13,718 bases of DNA from an uncultured Eisenbergiella sp. (GTDB taxonomy: Bacteria; Bacillota; Clostridia; Lachnospirales; Lachnospiraceae): NCBI GenBank assembly GCA_947626725.1, contig CANQTI010000030.1:1-13718 (forward strand), written 5' to 3'. The stretch's first letter is position 1. The number at the start of each line of letters is the position of its first letter. Positions 7,003 to 13,476 of this stretch are shown here, in pieces. The notes below the pieces were generated by a model that saw nothing but the letters and a program-made list of their open reading frames with translations, did no database searches and was not told the origin of the DNA. A program made the position numbers and the translations under genes.

Positions 7003-8613
7003 TTATTTTGCCGCATTATAATTTCGGACCACCTGGGAGATCCTGTGATAATCGTCGGTCATGATCGTATCGATCCCCATTGCCAGGTATTTCTCTGTGT
7101 CTTCCGGCGTATCTGCCTGACAGATATTGCAGCTGATCCCATTGGCGTGGGCTTTGTCCACCATTTCCCGGGTGAAGGGTTCCCAACTGACAAACTGCAG
7201 TTTCCTGCATCCCAATTCGATGGCCCGCTCCACGATGCGGGCAGCGGTCGCGTGGTTCTCGCCGGCGGAGCAACATCGGCAAATATCCGGCGCCAGCCGA
7301 GCCAGCTTCCGATGAATGGAATCCGATGTCATGAAATATACATACTTTTCACAGTCATATTCCCGAATCAGAGCGATGATCTTCTTGAGGATCTCATCAT
7401 CATAGGGTTCCAGTTCCTTAATGTGGATATTCATGATCACGTGACAGGCAAACTTCCTGAGGATCTCCTCAAATTTTAAAATGCGCAGCCCCTTGTACGC
7501 CTCGCCGAATTTAACGCCGAAGTCGTATCGCAGCAGTTCCGCATAGCTGTGTTCATACACCAGGCCGGTGCCGTCCGACACCCGTTCCAGGCGGCCGTCA
7601 TGGATCGAGACAATTTCCCCGTCTGCAGTAGGCCACAGATCAAACGCTATCTCTTCCGCACCCAACGCAATGGCTGCGCCGTAAGCGGGCAGGCTGTTCT
7701 CCGGCGCCACCGTGTTGAATCCTCTGTGGGCACAGACACGGGGATATGGCATGATCTCGTCCGGCCTTACGATCGCGCTGCCCGCCGGCCGGTATTTCCA
7801 GGGGCGACGTCCCTGTTCAATGTATTCATAGTGAGCCGCAGGCGGGTTCCCAAACCCTGCGGGCTTATAATATTTTGCCTTCGGATCAAATTCCGCCGTG
7901 GCCATTCCCACCCGACTCCCCATATTGGCAAGCACCTCTCCGGTAGGCGCCACAATGCAGCTGACGCCGCCCAGGGGGGAATCCTCTCCCATGCTGACCG
8001 ATGAACGTACCAAATAGGTATTGGTATTGTAGGCACAGAACTTACACATGGTCACCAGCGCATCGTGGGTGTCGCTTCGCTGGTGAGAGCAGCCTATGAT
8101 GATATCCAGGTTCTGGCGCGCCATCCGTGAGAATGCTTCATAAAAATAGAAGTCATAGCAGGTGAGGAACCCATACCGCAAACCATCTATCTCCATGACG
8201 GTAACAGGCTCATATTCAAAGCTATAATCGGAATCCCGTTCCGGGCATGCAACCTCGCTGCGAACCGGATGCTGCTTAAAATACTTTCCCACCAGCTCTC
8301 CGTGTCGGTTGTAGGCATAGGTGGTATTTTTCTGTCCCTTTTCCTCCTGCGAAATGGCGTTGATAAACAGCACCGCATCACAGCGCATGGCGGTTTCCGC
8401 CGCTTTTTCCAGAATGGCTTTGTTGTATCTGCGCAGGCTCTCCGCCCATTCCTCAGCGCAGGATGCCATGCAGGGCACGTCGGAAGCCTCCGGCATGACG
8501 ATCAGATCCATGCTCGGATCACATCGATCCAATGCCTCCATTTCCCAGCGGAAACACTCATCCGAGCGGGAATAGTCGGTAGAATACGGCGGTTGAATGA
8601 CACAGGCTTTCAT
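7003..8613 (-). CDS. Two-domain fusion: nitrilase-superfamily amidohydrolase plus glycerophosphodiesterase-like domain
   Basis: This 536-residue protein joins two enzymes. Residues 1-275 are a carbon-nitrogen hydrolase with the Glu-Lys-Cys triad Glu42 (MPEAS), Lys113 (KYFKQHP) and Cys152 (LTCYDFYF). Residues 290-536 are a glycerophosphodiester phosphodiesterase-like TIM barrel with AHRG (295-298), PENS (304-307), FD (324-325), HD (338-339) and a C-terminal TD (519-520). The usual metal-binding Glu of the E-x-D motif is Ala323, and the later N-I-E-x-K motif reads NIHIK (395-399), so phosphodiesterase activity is uncertain. No signal peptide is seen, so it is probably cytoplasmic. The start at 8613 has AGGAGA 12 bases upstream; the longer in-frame start at 8739 lies upstream of the predicted transcription start. 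It stands alone with its own promoter. Substrates are not predictable; a two-step breakdown of an amide-bearing glycerophospho-compound is conceivable but speculative. Confidence 0.85.
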   Translation of the reverse strand: MKACVIQPPYSTDYSRSDECFRWEMEALDRCDPSMDLIVMPEASDVPCMASCAEEWAESLRRYNKAILEKAAETAMRCDAVLFINAISQEEKGQKNTTYAYNRHGELVGKYFKQHPVRSEVACPERDSDYSFEYEPVTVMEIDGLRYGFLTCYDFYFYEAFSRMARQNLDIIIGCSHQRSDTHDALVTMCKFCAYNTNTYLVRSSVSMGEDSPLGGVSCIVAPTGEVLANMGSRVGMATAEFDPKAKYYKPAGFGNPPAAHYEYIEQGRRPWKYRPAGSAIVRPDEIMPYPRVCAHRGFNTVAPENSLPAYGAAIALGAEEIAFDLWPTADGEIVSIHDGRLERVSDGTGLVYEHSYAELLRYDFGVKFGEAYKGLRILKFEEILRKFACHVIMNIHIKELEPYDDEILKKIIALIREYDCEKYVYFMTSDSIHRKLARLAPDICRCCSAGENHATAARIVERAIELGCRKLQFVSWEPFTREMVDKAHANGISCNICQADTPEDTEKYLAMGIDTIMTDDYHRISQVVRNYNAAK

Positions 8614-8727
8614 TGTCTGAAAACATCTCCTATGTGTGTAAATTTTACTATATGTTTTTTGAATGTACCAACACAAGAAAGGACATTCTGACTTCGTACA
8701 GCAGAAAGTATATTTCATTTCCCTGCC

Positions 8728-8756
8728 ACTATATAACATTGTGCGGTAAATGTCAA
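8728..8756 (-). promoter_or_regulatory. Sigma-A-type promoter of the nitrilase/GDPD fusion gene
   Basis: On the minus strand TTGACA (8751-8756) and TATAGT (8728-8733) are 17 bases apart. Transcription would begin near 8721, giving a leader of about 108 bases. A second weaker candidate, TTGTGT (8671-8676) and TATAGT (8647-8652) with an 18-base spacer, lies closer to the gene. Confidence 0.75.
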
Positions 8757-8774
8757 TGCGGCGTGATCACTGGA

Positions 8775-8840
8775 AAATAAACACCAAATAAACACCAAAT
8801 AAACACCAAATAAACACCAAATAAACACCAAATAAACACC
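8775..8840. repeat. Array A: six perfect tandem copies of an 11-bp unit
   Basis: AAATAAACACC is repeated six times without error. The unit places an A-rich run every 11 bases, close to one helical turn, so the DNA is probably bent. The array ends 19 bases upstream of the -35 box of the minus-strand fusion gene, where it could act like an UP element, and marks one side of the decayed mobile region. Because 11 is not a multiple of three, a minus-strand frame through it yields a repetitive hydrophobic peptide that is probably not real. Confidence 0.97.
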
Positions 8841-8904
8841 AAGCCAGTATCCGTGATACCCTTGTAAGACAACAGAAAAAGGGAAATGGAGATCACCTAT
8901 AGGG

Positions 8905-8934
8905 ATTGTATTACAATTCAAAATACTATATATT
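8905..8934 (+). promoter_or_regulatory. Promoter of the Rpn-like gene, overlapped by a palindrome
   Basis: TTGTAT (8906-8911) and TATATT (8929-8934) are separated by 17 bases. The -35 box sits inside the perfect palindrome ATTGTA-T-TACAAT (8905-8917), which could be a repressor site. The ribosome binding site AAAGGTGG and the start codon follow within 30 bases. Confidence 0.55.
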
Positions 8935-8958
8935 TTATTATATAAAGGTGGTGAAAAA

Positions 8959-9567
8959 ATGCAGGAAAATCTTACCGCATATACCGGCGCCAGTGAACAG
9001 CAGTTGGCTTATATCCGGGCATTTCGCCTGATGGATGACGACTACATGGCGAAGTTTTTTGAAGACAATAAGGAATGTACGGAATTTGTCCTGAAGATCA
9101 TCATGGACAATCCGGGACTGCGGGTTGAAAGCGTACATTCCCAGCACGAATTTATCACGGAACGGGATGAGCTTGGCGCATATCTTCCCATCTATCATAT
9201 CGACAGGACGATACGCGAAACAGGAGAGCCGTTCGGGGACGGATCGCATATCATCTATGTGAACGGAGCCTGCAAGGATGATACGCCGCTGGGCATCCTG
9301 ATGCATGACTTCATGTGTTCAGACCCGGAGGAAATGAAGTATAAGGTATTGGCGGACAGGGCAAGATACCTGAAAGGGAGCAAGGAGGGAATTCAGAGTA
9401 TGTGCAGAGCGATGGAAGAACTGGCGAAAAATGTCAGAATAGAAGCGGCACAGAAATTAATTCGGGTAGAAAAACTGACTTATGAAGAGATAGCACTTTG
9501 TCAGGACCTTACTGTAGAGGAAGTAAAAAAACTGGCTGATAAGATGCTGGCATCAACTGCTGTTTAA
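8959..9567 (+). pseudogene. Rpn/PD-(D/E)XK nuclease-family transposase-like protein with internal deletion of the catalytic core
   Basis: The 202-residue product has both ends of the clostridial Rpn/PD-(D/E)XK transposase family. The N-terminus (ERAFRLMDDDYMAKFF-like at 20-34, then TEFVLKII) and the middle/C-terminus (LPIYHIDRTIRETGEPFGDGSHIIYVNGA at 76-104, HDFMCSDPEEM, and a YEEIA...LTVEEVKKLA tail at 175-193) are clear. Between residues about 60 and 64 (VHSQ joined to HEFITE) the segment that should carry the D...E-x-K nuclease residues and the RARYHSS-like region is missing, roughly 70-80 residues by memory of the family. The reading frame is preserved. It starts with ribosome binding site AAAGGTGG, has a good promoter and a strong terminator, so it may still be expressed as a catalytically dead protein. 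The family assignment is solid; the deletion is inferred from family knowledge. Confidence 0.75.
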
Positions 9568-9592
9568 AGCTCTATATGAAAATAATCTACCG

Positions 9593-9624
9593 GGAGCAGG
9601 CGGAAACGTCTGCTCCTCTTTTTT
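9593..9624 (+). terminator. Rho-independent terminator after the Rpn-like gene
   Basis: A 10-bp stem (9593-9602 with 9607-9616, one G-T pair) closed by a GAAA tetraloop is followed by TCTTTTTT. It lies 25 bases after the stop codon. Confidence 0.92.
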
Positions 9625-9723
9625 CAGGAGGATTTATGGTAACCTGAAAAGATCAAATGAAACGGATATCCACGCAGATCACTGGCAGATATTCTGTTCC
9701 TGTGTAAAGTTGCTCTCCGTATT

Positions 9724-9915
9724 ATGAAAAAGCAGAGGATCGGGGTACGGCATACGAATGCCACGTTGTTGATCGCTCAGAATCTTGACGTCGTTACAGT
9801 CGCCGGACGGCTGGGGCATTCTGACACCAGTACTACGCTGAACATATATGCACATGCCCTGAGAGAAAGGAATCAGCAAGCAGGCAAAATGTTAGGTGAT
9901 ATTTTTGGCAAATAG
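9724..9915 (+). pseudogene. C-terminal remnant of a tyrosine recombinase (integrase)
   Basis: The frame gives 63 residues with the end of a tyrosine recombinase catalytic domain: VRHTNATLLI (Arg of the H-x-x-R box), VAGRLGHSDTSTTLNIYAHAL with the LGH box and the nucleophilic Tyr, then a short charged tail. A full integrase of this type has about 350-400 residues; everything before the second catalytic arginine region is gone. The frame stays open back to a stop at 9658, but those residues do not resemble the family, so the break is probably close to 9724. An isolated AGGAGG-ATTT-ATG followed at once by a stop codon (9627-9647) may be the relic of another gene start. It sits beside the 3' end of tRNA-Pro, the normal position for an integrase of an element inserted in a tRNA gene. 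It cannot be active. Confidence 0.85.
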
Positions 9916-9933
9916 GGCCTTCAAACGGAGTAA

Positions 9934-9986
9934 ACATCAAATGCACATCAAATGCACATCAAATGCACATCAAATGCACATCAAAA
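9934..9986. repeat. Array B: four perfect plus one partial tandem copies of an 11-bp unit
   Basis: ACATCAAATGC is repeated four times (9934-9977) and continues into ACATCAAA. It begins 18 bases after the integrase stub stop codon. Written from the same phase (AAATGCACATC) it matches the array A unit AAATAAACACC at 8 of 11 positions. Arrays of short direct repeats beside an integrase gene can be arm-type integrase binding sites; that role is inference. Confidence 0.95.
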
Positions 9987-10025
9987 TGGCTCATTCACGG
10001 AAAAAACCGGGAGATCATGAGCAGA

Positions 10026-10060
10026 GAAAAAGCCCGGAAACCGCATGTTTCCGGGCTTTT
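10026..10060 (-). terminator. Terminator of the tRNA-Pro transcript (bidirectional hairpin)
   Basis: An 11-bp perfect stem (10031-10041 with 10047-10057) with a 5-base loop has a run of T on the minus strand (complement of AAAAA, 10027-10031) and TTTT on the plus strand. It begins 10 bases past the tRNA 3' end and could stop transcripts from both sides. Confidence 0.88.
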
Positions 10061-10066
10061 CTGACA

Positions 10067-10140
10067 TCGATGCGACAAGATTTGAACTTGCGACCTCTGC
10101 GTCCCGAACGCAGCGCTCTACCAAACTGAGCCACGCATCG
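10067..10140 (-). tRNA. tRNA-Pro, anticodon CGG
   Basis: The minus strand folds into a full cloverleaf of 74 bases: acceptor CGATGCG/CGCATCG (7 bp), D arm GCTC/GAGC, anticodon arm CTGCG/CGCAG around the loop TTCGGGA, T arm GCAAG/CTTGT around TTCAAAT, and discriminator A. The anticodon is CGG, which reads the proline codon CCG. The CCA tail is not encoded. It has its own promoter and terminator. The 3' end points at the integrase remnant and repeat array B, so the gene is a likely integration site. No second copy of the tRNA 3' end is visible in the window. Confidence 0.95.
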
Positions 10141-10163
10141 ATTGCTTTTCTTTAAGCTATATT

Positions 10164-10192
10164 ATAATACTAAATTTTCCGGGCAAAGTCAA
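10164..10192 (-). promoter_or_regulatory. tRNA-Pro promoter
   Basis: On the minus strand TTGACT (10187-10192) and TATTAT (10164-10169) are separated by 17 bases, 23 bases upstream of the mature tRNA 5' end. Confidence 0.75.
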
Positions 10193-10255
10193 CAGCTATT
10201 TTATCTTTTTCCGAGCATCTTTTTCCGGCCTTTTTCGGGGCGTTTCGGCTTCTGC

Positions 10256-11329
10256 TCACGGATTGCAGCGCTTGCAGGGGTCGTAGCCCATCGCGATGAC
10301 ATCTGCGCGGTCTCCGGAAAACGCCTGCTTGTTTTTCTCCTTCATCTGTTTGACGCTTGCGCATGACGGGTAGTGAAATTTGTGCGTATTGGTATTCAGA
10401 ATGTACGAGGCTTCTGTCGGGACGGCTTTCGCGGTCTGTGCGGAAGGATTTTCCTGTGTCAGTGCCGCGGGTTTTGCCGGGGCGGAAGCCGCCTCTGCGC
10501 CGGATTGCACGGAAGTCGCTTCTGCGCCGGACTGTACGGCGGCCGTTTCGGCCGCGCCGGGGGCGCTGTCTCCGGTAGCGTAATCGATGAGAATGCCGGG
10601 CTGCACATTATAAACGAAAACGTTGAAAAGAACCCCGTTCCCCTCATCTTCTATGGATTCGGCCTCCATCAGGACGCCGTCGGCCAGCAAGTTGTTTCCG
10701 GTATAGACAGGAGTCACCCGATATAGCACGTGATTTCCCGTTTCCTTTATATAATCTGCGGTCAGATCCTCAAACGGACACATTCCTTCCACATTCAGGT
10801 ATCTCGTGCCGGTGATCAGATTCTTTTCGTTGGAATTTTCGCCGGTGAGCTGATAGCCGATCAGGTGGCATCTGTTGTAAAGATATCTGTCCGGAATGAG
10901 ATCCGGGTATTTCACGGTATGCCATCCGGAGGGCTTTATCTGTCCGATGCTCCCGCGTTCCTCCGTGGGCATCAGTTCCCTCCCGATGCACGCGTAAGCG
11001 ACGCCGCATCTTCCCAGCCCGTCCAGCTCACTGTAGGATTCAAAGGATGCGGCGGTGAGTTCTTCCTCCGTAAAGTACGGTACATTGTCGTTGACAACGG
11101 TGAAGGGTGTTCCGGCATATGCCGGCAGATCGGCGGGGAGGGCGGCTGTTTCTCCGCTCGCCTGGGTCGCCGGGGCGTCCTGTTCCTGCCGGATGCTCTG
11201 GGCGGTCTGACTGCCGGCCGCCGGGGCCGCGGCGGCGGCGGAAAGGGAAAAGGTCAGGAACAGAGCCATGACGGCCGGGAGAATCACGCATCCGAACTTT
11301 GTTTTTAGTAAAAACTTTTTCTGAGTCAC
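10256..11329 (-). CDS. Secreted DNA/RNA non-specific endonuclease (EndA-like) with C-terminal cysteine module
   Basis: This 357-residue protein has a signal peptide: basic KK/KTK start, hydrophobic segment 13-30 and an Ala-rich cleavage region near 31-36. Residues about 70-252 are an EndA/NucA-type beta-beta-alpha metal nuclease. The DRGH-like motif reads NRCH (152-155), followed by LIGYQLTGENSNEKNLITGTRYLNVEGM with the metal-binding Asn. NRCH is a variant I associate with clostridial members, so loss of activity is not implied. A low-complexity Ala/Ser/Gln linker (258-306) includes a nine-residue duplication. Residues 309-357 form a small Cys/His module (HKFHYPSC...YDPCKRCNP, with Cys323, Cys352 and Cys355), resembling the Ada-type metal-binding module found at the ends of other clostridial secreted proteins. 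The start is GTG with GGAGG 8 bases upstream; no better ATG exists. It probably degrades extracellular nucleic acid, for nutrition or uptake. Confidence 0.88.
   Translation of the reverse strand: MTQKKFLLKTKFGCVILPAVMALFLTFSLSAAAAAPAAGSQTAQSIRQEQDAPATQASGETAALPADLPAYAGTPFTVVNDNVPYFTEEELTAASFESYSELDGLGRCGVAYACIGRELMPTEERGSIGQIKPSGWHTVKYPDLIPDRYLYNRCHLIGYQLTGENSNEKNLITGTRYLNVEGMCPFEDLTADYIKETGNHVLYRVTPVYTGNNLLADGVLMEAESIEDEGNGVLFNVFVYNVQPGILIDYATGDSAPGAAETAAVQSGAEATSVQSGAEAASAPAKPAALTQENPSAQTAKAVPTEASYILNTNTHKFHYPSCASVKQMKEKNKQAFSGDRADVIAMGYDPCKRCNP
10491..10544. repeat. 27-bp tandem duplication inside the nuclease gene linker
   Basis: Two adjacent 27-base copies (10491-10517 and 10518-10544) differ at a handful of bases and encode the near-identical peptides around VQSGAEATS and VQSGAEAAS. 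It extends the flexible linker between the nuclease domain and the C-terminal cysteine module. Confidence 0.75.
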
Positions 11330-11465
11330 CGTCTCATCCTCCGCTTTTCACATGACGCCTGTCGGCGCATTTTTTCAAAATGGTTTTAAAATTGGTTATA
11401 TTTATAATGATAGCATAAATTTCATGATTTGCAAGCAAAATCCGTCTGTTTTTTTCGGAAAACAC

Positions 11466-11508
11466 TTGACATTCATCTGAACATGCTGTATATACTGTAT
11501 ATATACAG
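11466..11508 (+). promoter_or_regulatory. Promoter and YtrA-type operator of the regulator/ABC operon
   Basis: A perfect -35 TTGACA (11466-11471) and TATATA (11489-11494) are 17 bases apart. A perfect 9-bp inverted repeat, CTGTATATA and TATATACAG with a 5-base centre (11486-11508), covers the -10 box. AT-rich GTATA palindromes of this kind are known operators of YtrA-subfamily GntR repressors, so the gene just downstream is probably self-repressed. Confidence 0.85.
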
Positions 11509-11525
11509 AAAGAGAGAACAATTCG

Positions 11526-11897
11526 ATGGATATTATCATAAGCAATGCCGGAGATCAGCCGATCTATGAACAGATCTATACGCAGATCCGGGATCAGATC
11601 CTTTCGGATAAGCTGGTCGAGGGTGAGCCTCTGCCGTCTATCCGGGGGCTGGCGAAGGACCTGCGCATCAGCGTCATCACGACCAAGCGCGCATATGAGG
11701 AGCTGGAGCGGGAAGGCTTTATCTGTACGATGGCAGGCAAAGGGAGTTTTGTCGCACCGAAGAACACGGAGCTGATCCGGGAGGCGAACCTGAAAAAGAT
11801 CGAGGCGCACATGCAGGAAATCTACGAGCTCGCCGCCGGGTGCGGGCTGGAGAAGAAGGAGCTCCTGGAGATGTTCGCGCTGATGGGAGAAGAGTGA
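11526..11897 (+). CDS. YtrA-subfamily GntR transcriptional regulator
   Basis: This 123-residue protein has a GntR winged helix at 10-77: PIYEQIYTQIRDQILSDKL, then EPLPSIRGLAKDLRISVITTKRAYEELEREGFI and the wing MAGKGSFV. The C-terminal tail is only about 45 residues, too short for a ligand-binding FadR or UTRA domain, which defines the YtrA subfamily. These dimeric repressors often control an adjacent ABC exporter and respond to cell-envelope antibiotics. Here a perfect palindrome overlaps the promoter and ABC genes follow at 11970. The start at 11526 follows a purine-rich AAGAGAG stretch. The effector is unknown. Confidence 0.92.
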   Translation: MDIIISNAGDQPIYEQIYTQIRDQILSDKLVEGEPLPSIRGLAKDLRISVITTKRAYEELEREGFICTMAGKGSFVAPKNTELIREANLKKIEAHMQEIYELAAGCGLEKKELLEMFALMGEE

Positions 11898-11911
11898 AAA
11901 AAGAGACGTCG

Positions 11912-11933
11912 GCGCGGCGGCGGAGGGCCGCGC
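11912..11933 (+). other. GC-only hairpin between the regulator and the ABC genes
   Basis: GCGCGGC (11912-11918) pairs with GCCGCGC (11927-11933) around an 8-base loop. No T run follows, so it is not a standard terminator; it might protect or modulate the message between the regulator and the ABC genes. Confidence 0.35.
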
Positions 11934-11969
11934 GGCAGGATCGGATAAAGGGAAAGGAGTGATCCGTTT

Positions 11970-12824
11970 ATGGAAGAATTTGCGCTTAGGATTCAGAATC
12001 TGACAAAACGTTATAAGGGTTTTACGCTGGATGACGTCAGCATTGCGCTTCCCACCGGATGTATCCTGGGGCTGATCGGGGAGAACGGCGCGGGCAAGAG
12101 CACGCTGATCAAGTCCGTCATCGGCGGGGTGAAGCCGGACGCCGGCGTGATCGAGGTGTTGGGCTGCGACAATCACAGTGCTGATTTCACTCTGAAAAAA
12201 GAGGAGATCGGCGTGGTACTGGATGAAGCCTGTTTCCCCAACGCGCTGACGGTCCGGCAGGTGAACCTGATGATGAGGGACGTTTACAGGGGCTGGGAGG
12301 AAAAGACGTTCCTGGAGTATGCGGAGCGGTTCGCGCTGCCTTCGGACAAGGTGTTTCAGGATTTTTCCCGGGGAATGAAAATGAAGCTGGCGATCGCGGC
12401 GGCCCTTTCCCACGGGGCGAGGCTTTTGATTCTGGACGAGGCCACCAGCGGGCTGGATCCCATCGTGCGGGATGAGGTCCTGGATGTGTTCAATGAATTT
12501 ACGAGGGAGGCTTCCCATTCCATCCTGATCTCCTCCCACATCGTGAGTGATCTGGAAAAGGTCTGCGATTACATCGCCTTTCTCCACAAAGGAAGGCTTT
12601 TATTCTGTGAAGAAAAGGATCTGCTGCTGGAGCAGTACGGTCTGGCGACGCTTCGGCGGGAGGCGTTCGAGGCGCTGGACAAAAAGGCCGTGCTTTCCGC
12701 TCACGATACGGGCTACGGGGTAGAGGCGCTGGTGCGCCGGGAGCTGCTCCCGGCGGGGATAAAGGCGGAGCGCGCTTCGATCGAGAGCATTATCATCGCG
12801 ATGGCGAAGGAGGGGAAAAAATGA
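11970..12824 (+). CDS. ABC transporter ATP-binding protein (YtrB/BcrA-like)
   Basis: This 284-residue ATPase has Walker A GENGAGKST (37-45), Walker B LLILDE (152-157), the D-loop SGLDP and H-loop His190. The signature reads FSRGM (132-136) rather than LSGGQ, as is common in exporters linked to YtrA-type regulators. The last 80 residues are a C-terminal extension ending in a Lys-rich tail. It couples with the permease encoded next, whose ATG overlaps this stop codon (ATGA). The ribosome binding site AAAGGAG is 10 bases upstream. Such pairs export or deflect envelope-active antibiotics or peptides, but the substrate here cannot be read from sequence. Confidence 0.92.
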   Translation: MEEFALRIQNLTKRYKGFTLDDVSIALPTGCILGLIGENGAGKSTLIKSVIGGVKPDAGVIEVLGCDNHSADFTLKKEEIGVVLDEACFPNALTVRQVNLMMRDVYRGWEEKTFLEYAERFALPSDKVFQDFSRGMKMKLAIAAALSHGARLLILDEATSGLDPIVRDEVLDVFNEFTREASHSILISSHIVSDLEKVCDYIAFLHKGRLLFCEEKDLLLEQYGLATLRREAFEALDKKAVLSAHDTGYGVEALVRRELLPAGIKAERASIESIIIAMAKEGKK

Positions 12825-13474
12825 AGGGCTTGATGCGAAAGGATTGGTATATTTTTCTGAAATATGGGAAATTGTTCACGCTGTTTGTCGCCGCTTATGC
12901 GCTCATTGGGGCGTTCACAAAAAATGCGCTGTTTTTTGCCGCCTTTTCCGTGATCATGGGAAGTATGCTGGTGAAAATGGTGATGGCTTACGAGGAGCAG
13001 GATCGTTGGGACTGTCTGGCGGCCTGTCTGCCGCTGAAGCCGGAACAGATCGTCTGGGAAAAGTATCTGCTGTCTTTGTTGAGCACGGGCGCGATAGCGC
13101 TTCTGACGGCGGTATCGTTCTGGTGCGCGGGGATCTTTTCCTCCGGGCAGGATACGTTCCTATCTCCCTTGTCGATCTTTTTACTGCTGTTTTTGCTGGG
13201 CGGTCTGCTCATATCGCTGGAGCTGCCGATCATCTTCCGGTTCGGGGTTTCCAGGGGGCGGCTTTTTCTGACACTGATGATGATGCTGGCGGCAGGCGTT
13301 CTGAGCGCCGTGATGGTCGGTCTGATGTCGTCGGACGGCCCCGGGAGAGTTCTTTTCGAGCGCGGCGTCATCCCGGCGGGTGTGCTGATGGCCGGAGCCG
13401 CGGCGGTCACAGCCGTCGTGCTGGCGATTTCCGTGCGGATTTCCGTGGCGGCCTATAAGAAGCGGGAGTTTTAG
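12821..13474 (+). CDS. ABC-2 type permease
   Basis: This 217-residue membrane protein has about six hydrophobic segments (roughly 17-33, 36-54, 88-106, 115-135, 147-167 and 184-207) and a basic C-terminal end. The N-terminus MKGLMRKDWYIFLKY and the cytoplasmic loop with YEEQDRWDCLAACLPLKPEQIVWEKYLLS match the ABC2-membrane families seen next to YtrA-like regulators. The start overlaps the ATPase stop by four bases, so the two are translationally coupled. It forms the membrane channel of the exporter. Confidence 0.85.
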   Translation: MKGLMRKDWYIFLKYGKLFTLFVAAYALIGAFTKNALFFAAFSVIMGSMLVKMVMAYEEQDRWDCLAACLPLKPEQIVWEKYLLSLLSTGAIALLTAVSFWCAGIFSSGQDTFLSPLSIFLLLFLLGGLLISLELPIIFRFGVSRGRLFLTLMMMLAAGVLSAVMVGLMSSDGPGRVLFERGVIPAGVLMAGAAAVTAVVLAISVRISVAAYKKREF

Positions 13475-13476
13475 GA

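Noticed and set aside
8614..8739. Longer N-terminus (42 more residues) for the nitrilase/GDPD fusion
   Set aside because: The longer start lies upstream of the predicted transcription start, has no ribosome binding site, and the added residues do not belong to the nitrilase fold, which begins MKACVIQPPY.
8715..8921. Minus-strand 68-codon frame through array A giving a repetitive hydrophobic peptide (VYLVFIWCLFG repeats)
   Set aside because: It begins with TTG, lacks a ribosome binding site, and its repetition is the automatic result of translating an 11-bp tandem repeat; it also overlaps the promoter of the fusion gene.
8775..9986. CRISPR array
   Set aside because: The repeats are 11 bp, directly tandem and have no spacers, and no cas gene is present.
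11348..11377. Small hairpin CGCC-TGTC-GGCG followed by TTTTTT as a plus-strand terminator
   Set aside because: The stem is only 4 bp and no plus-strand gene ends before it; it lies in the leader region of the minus-strand nuclease gene.
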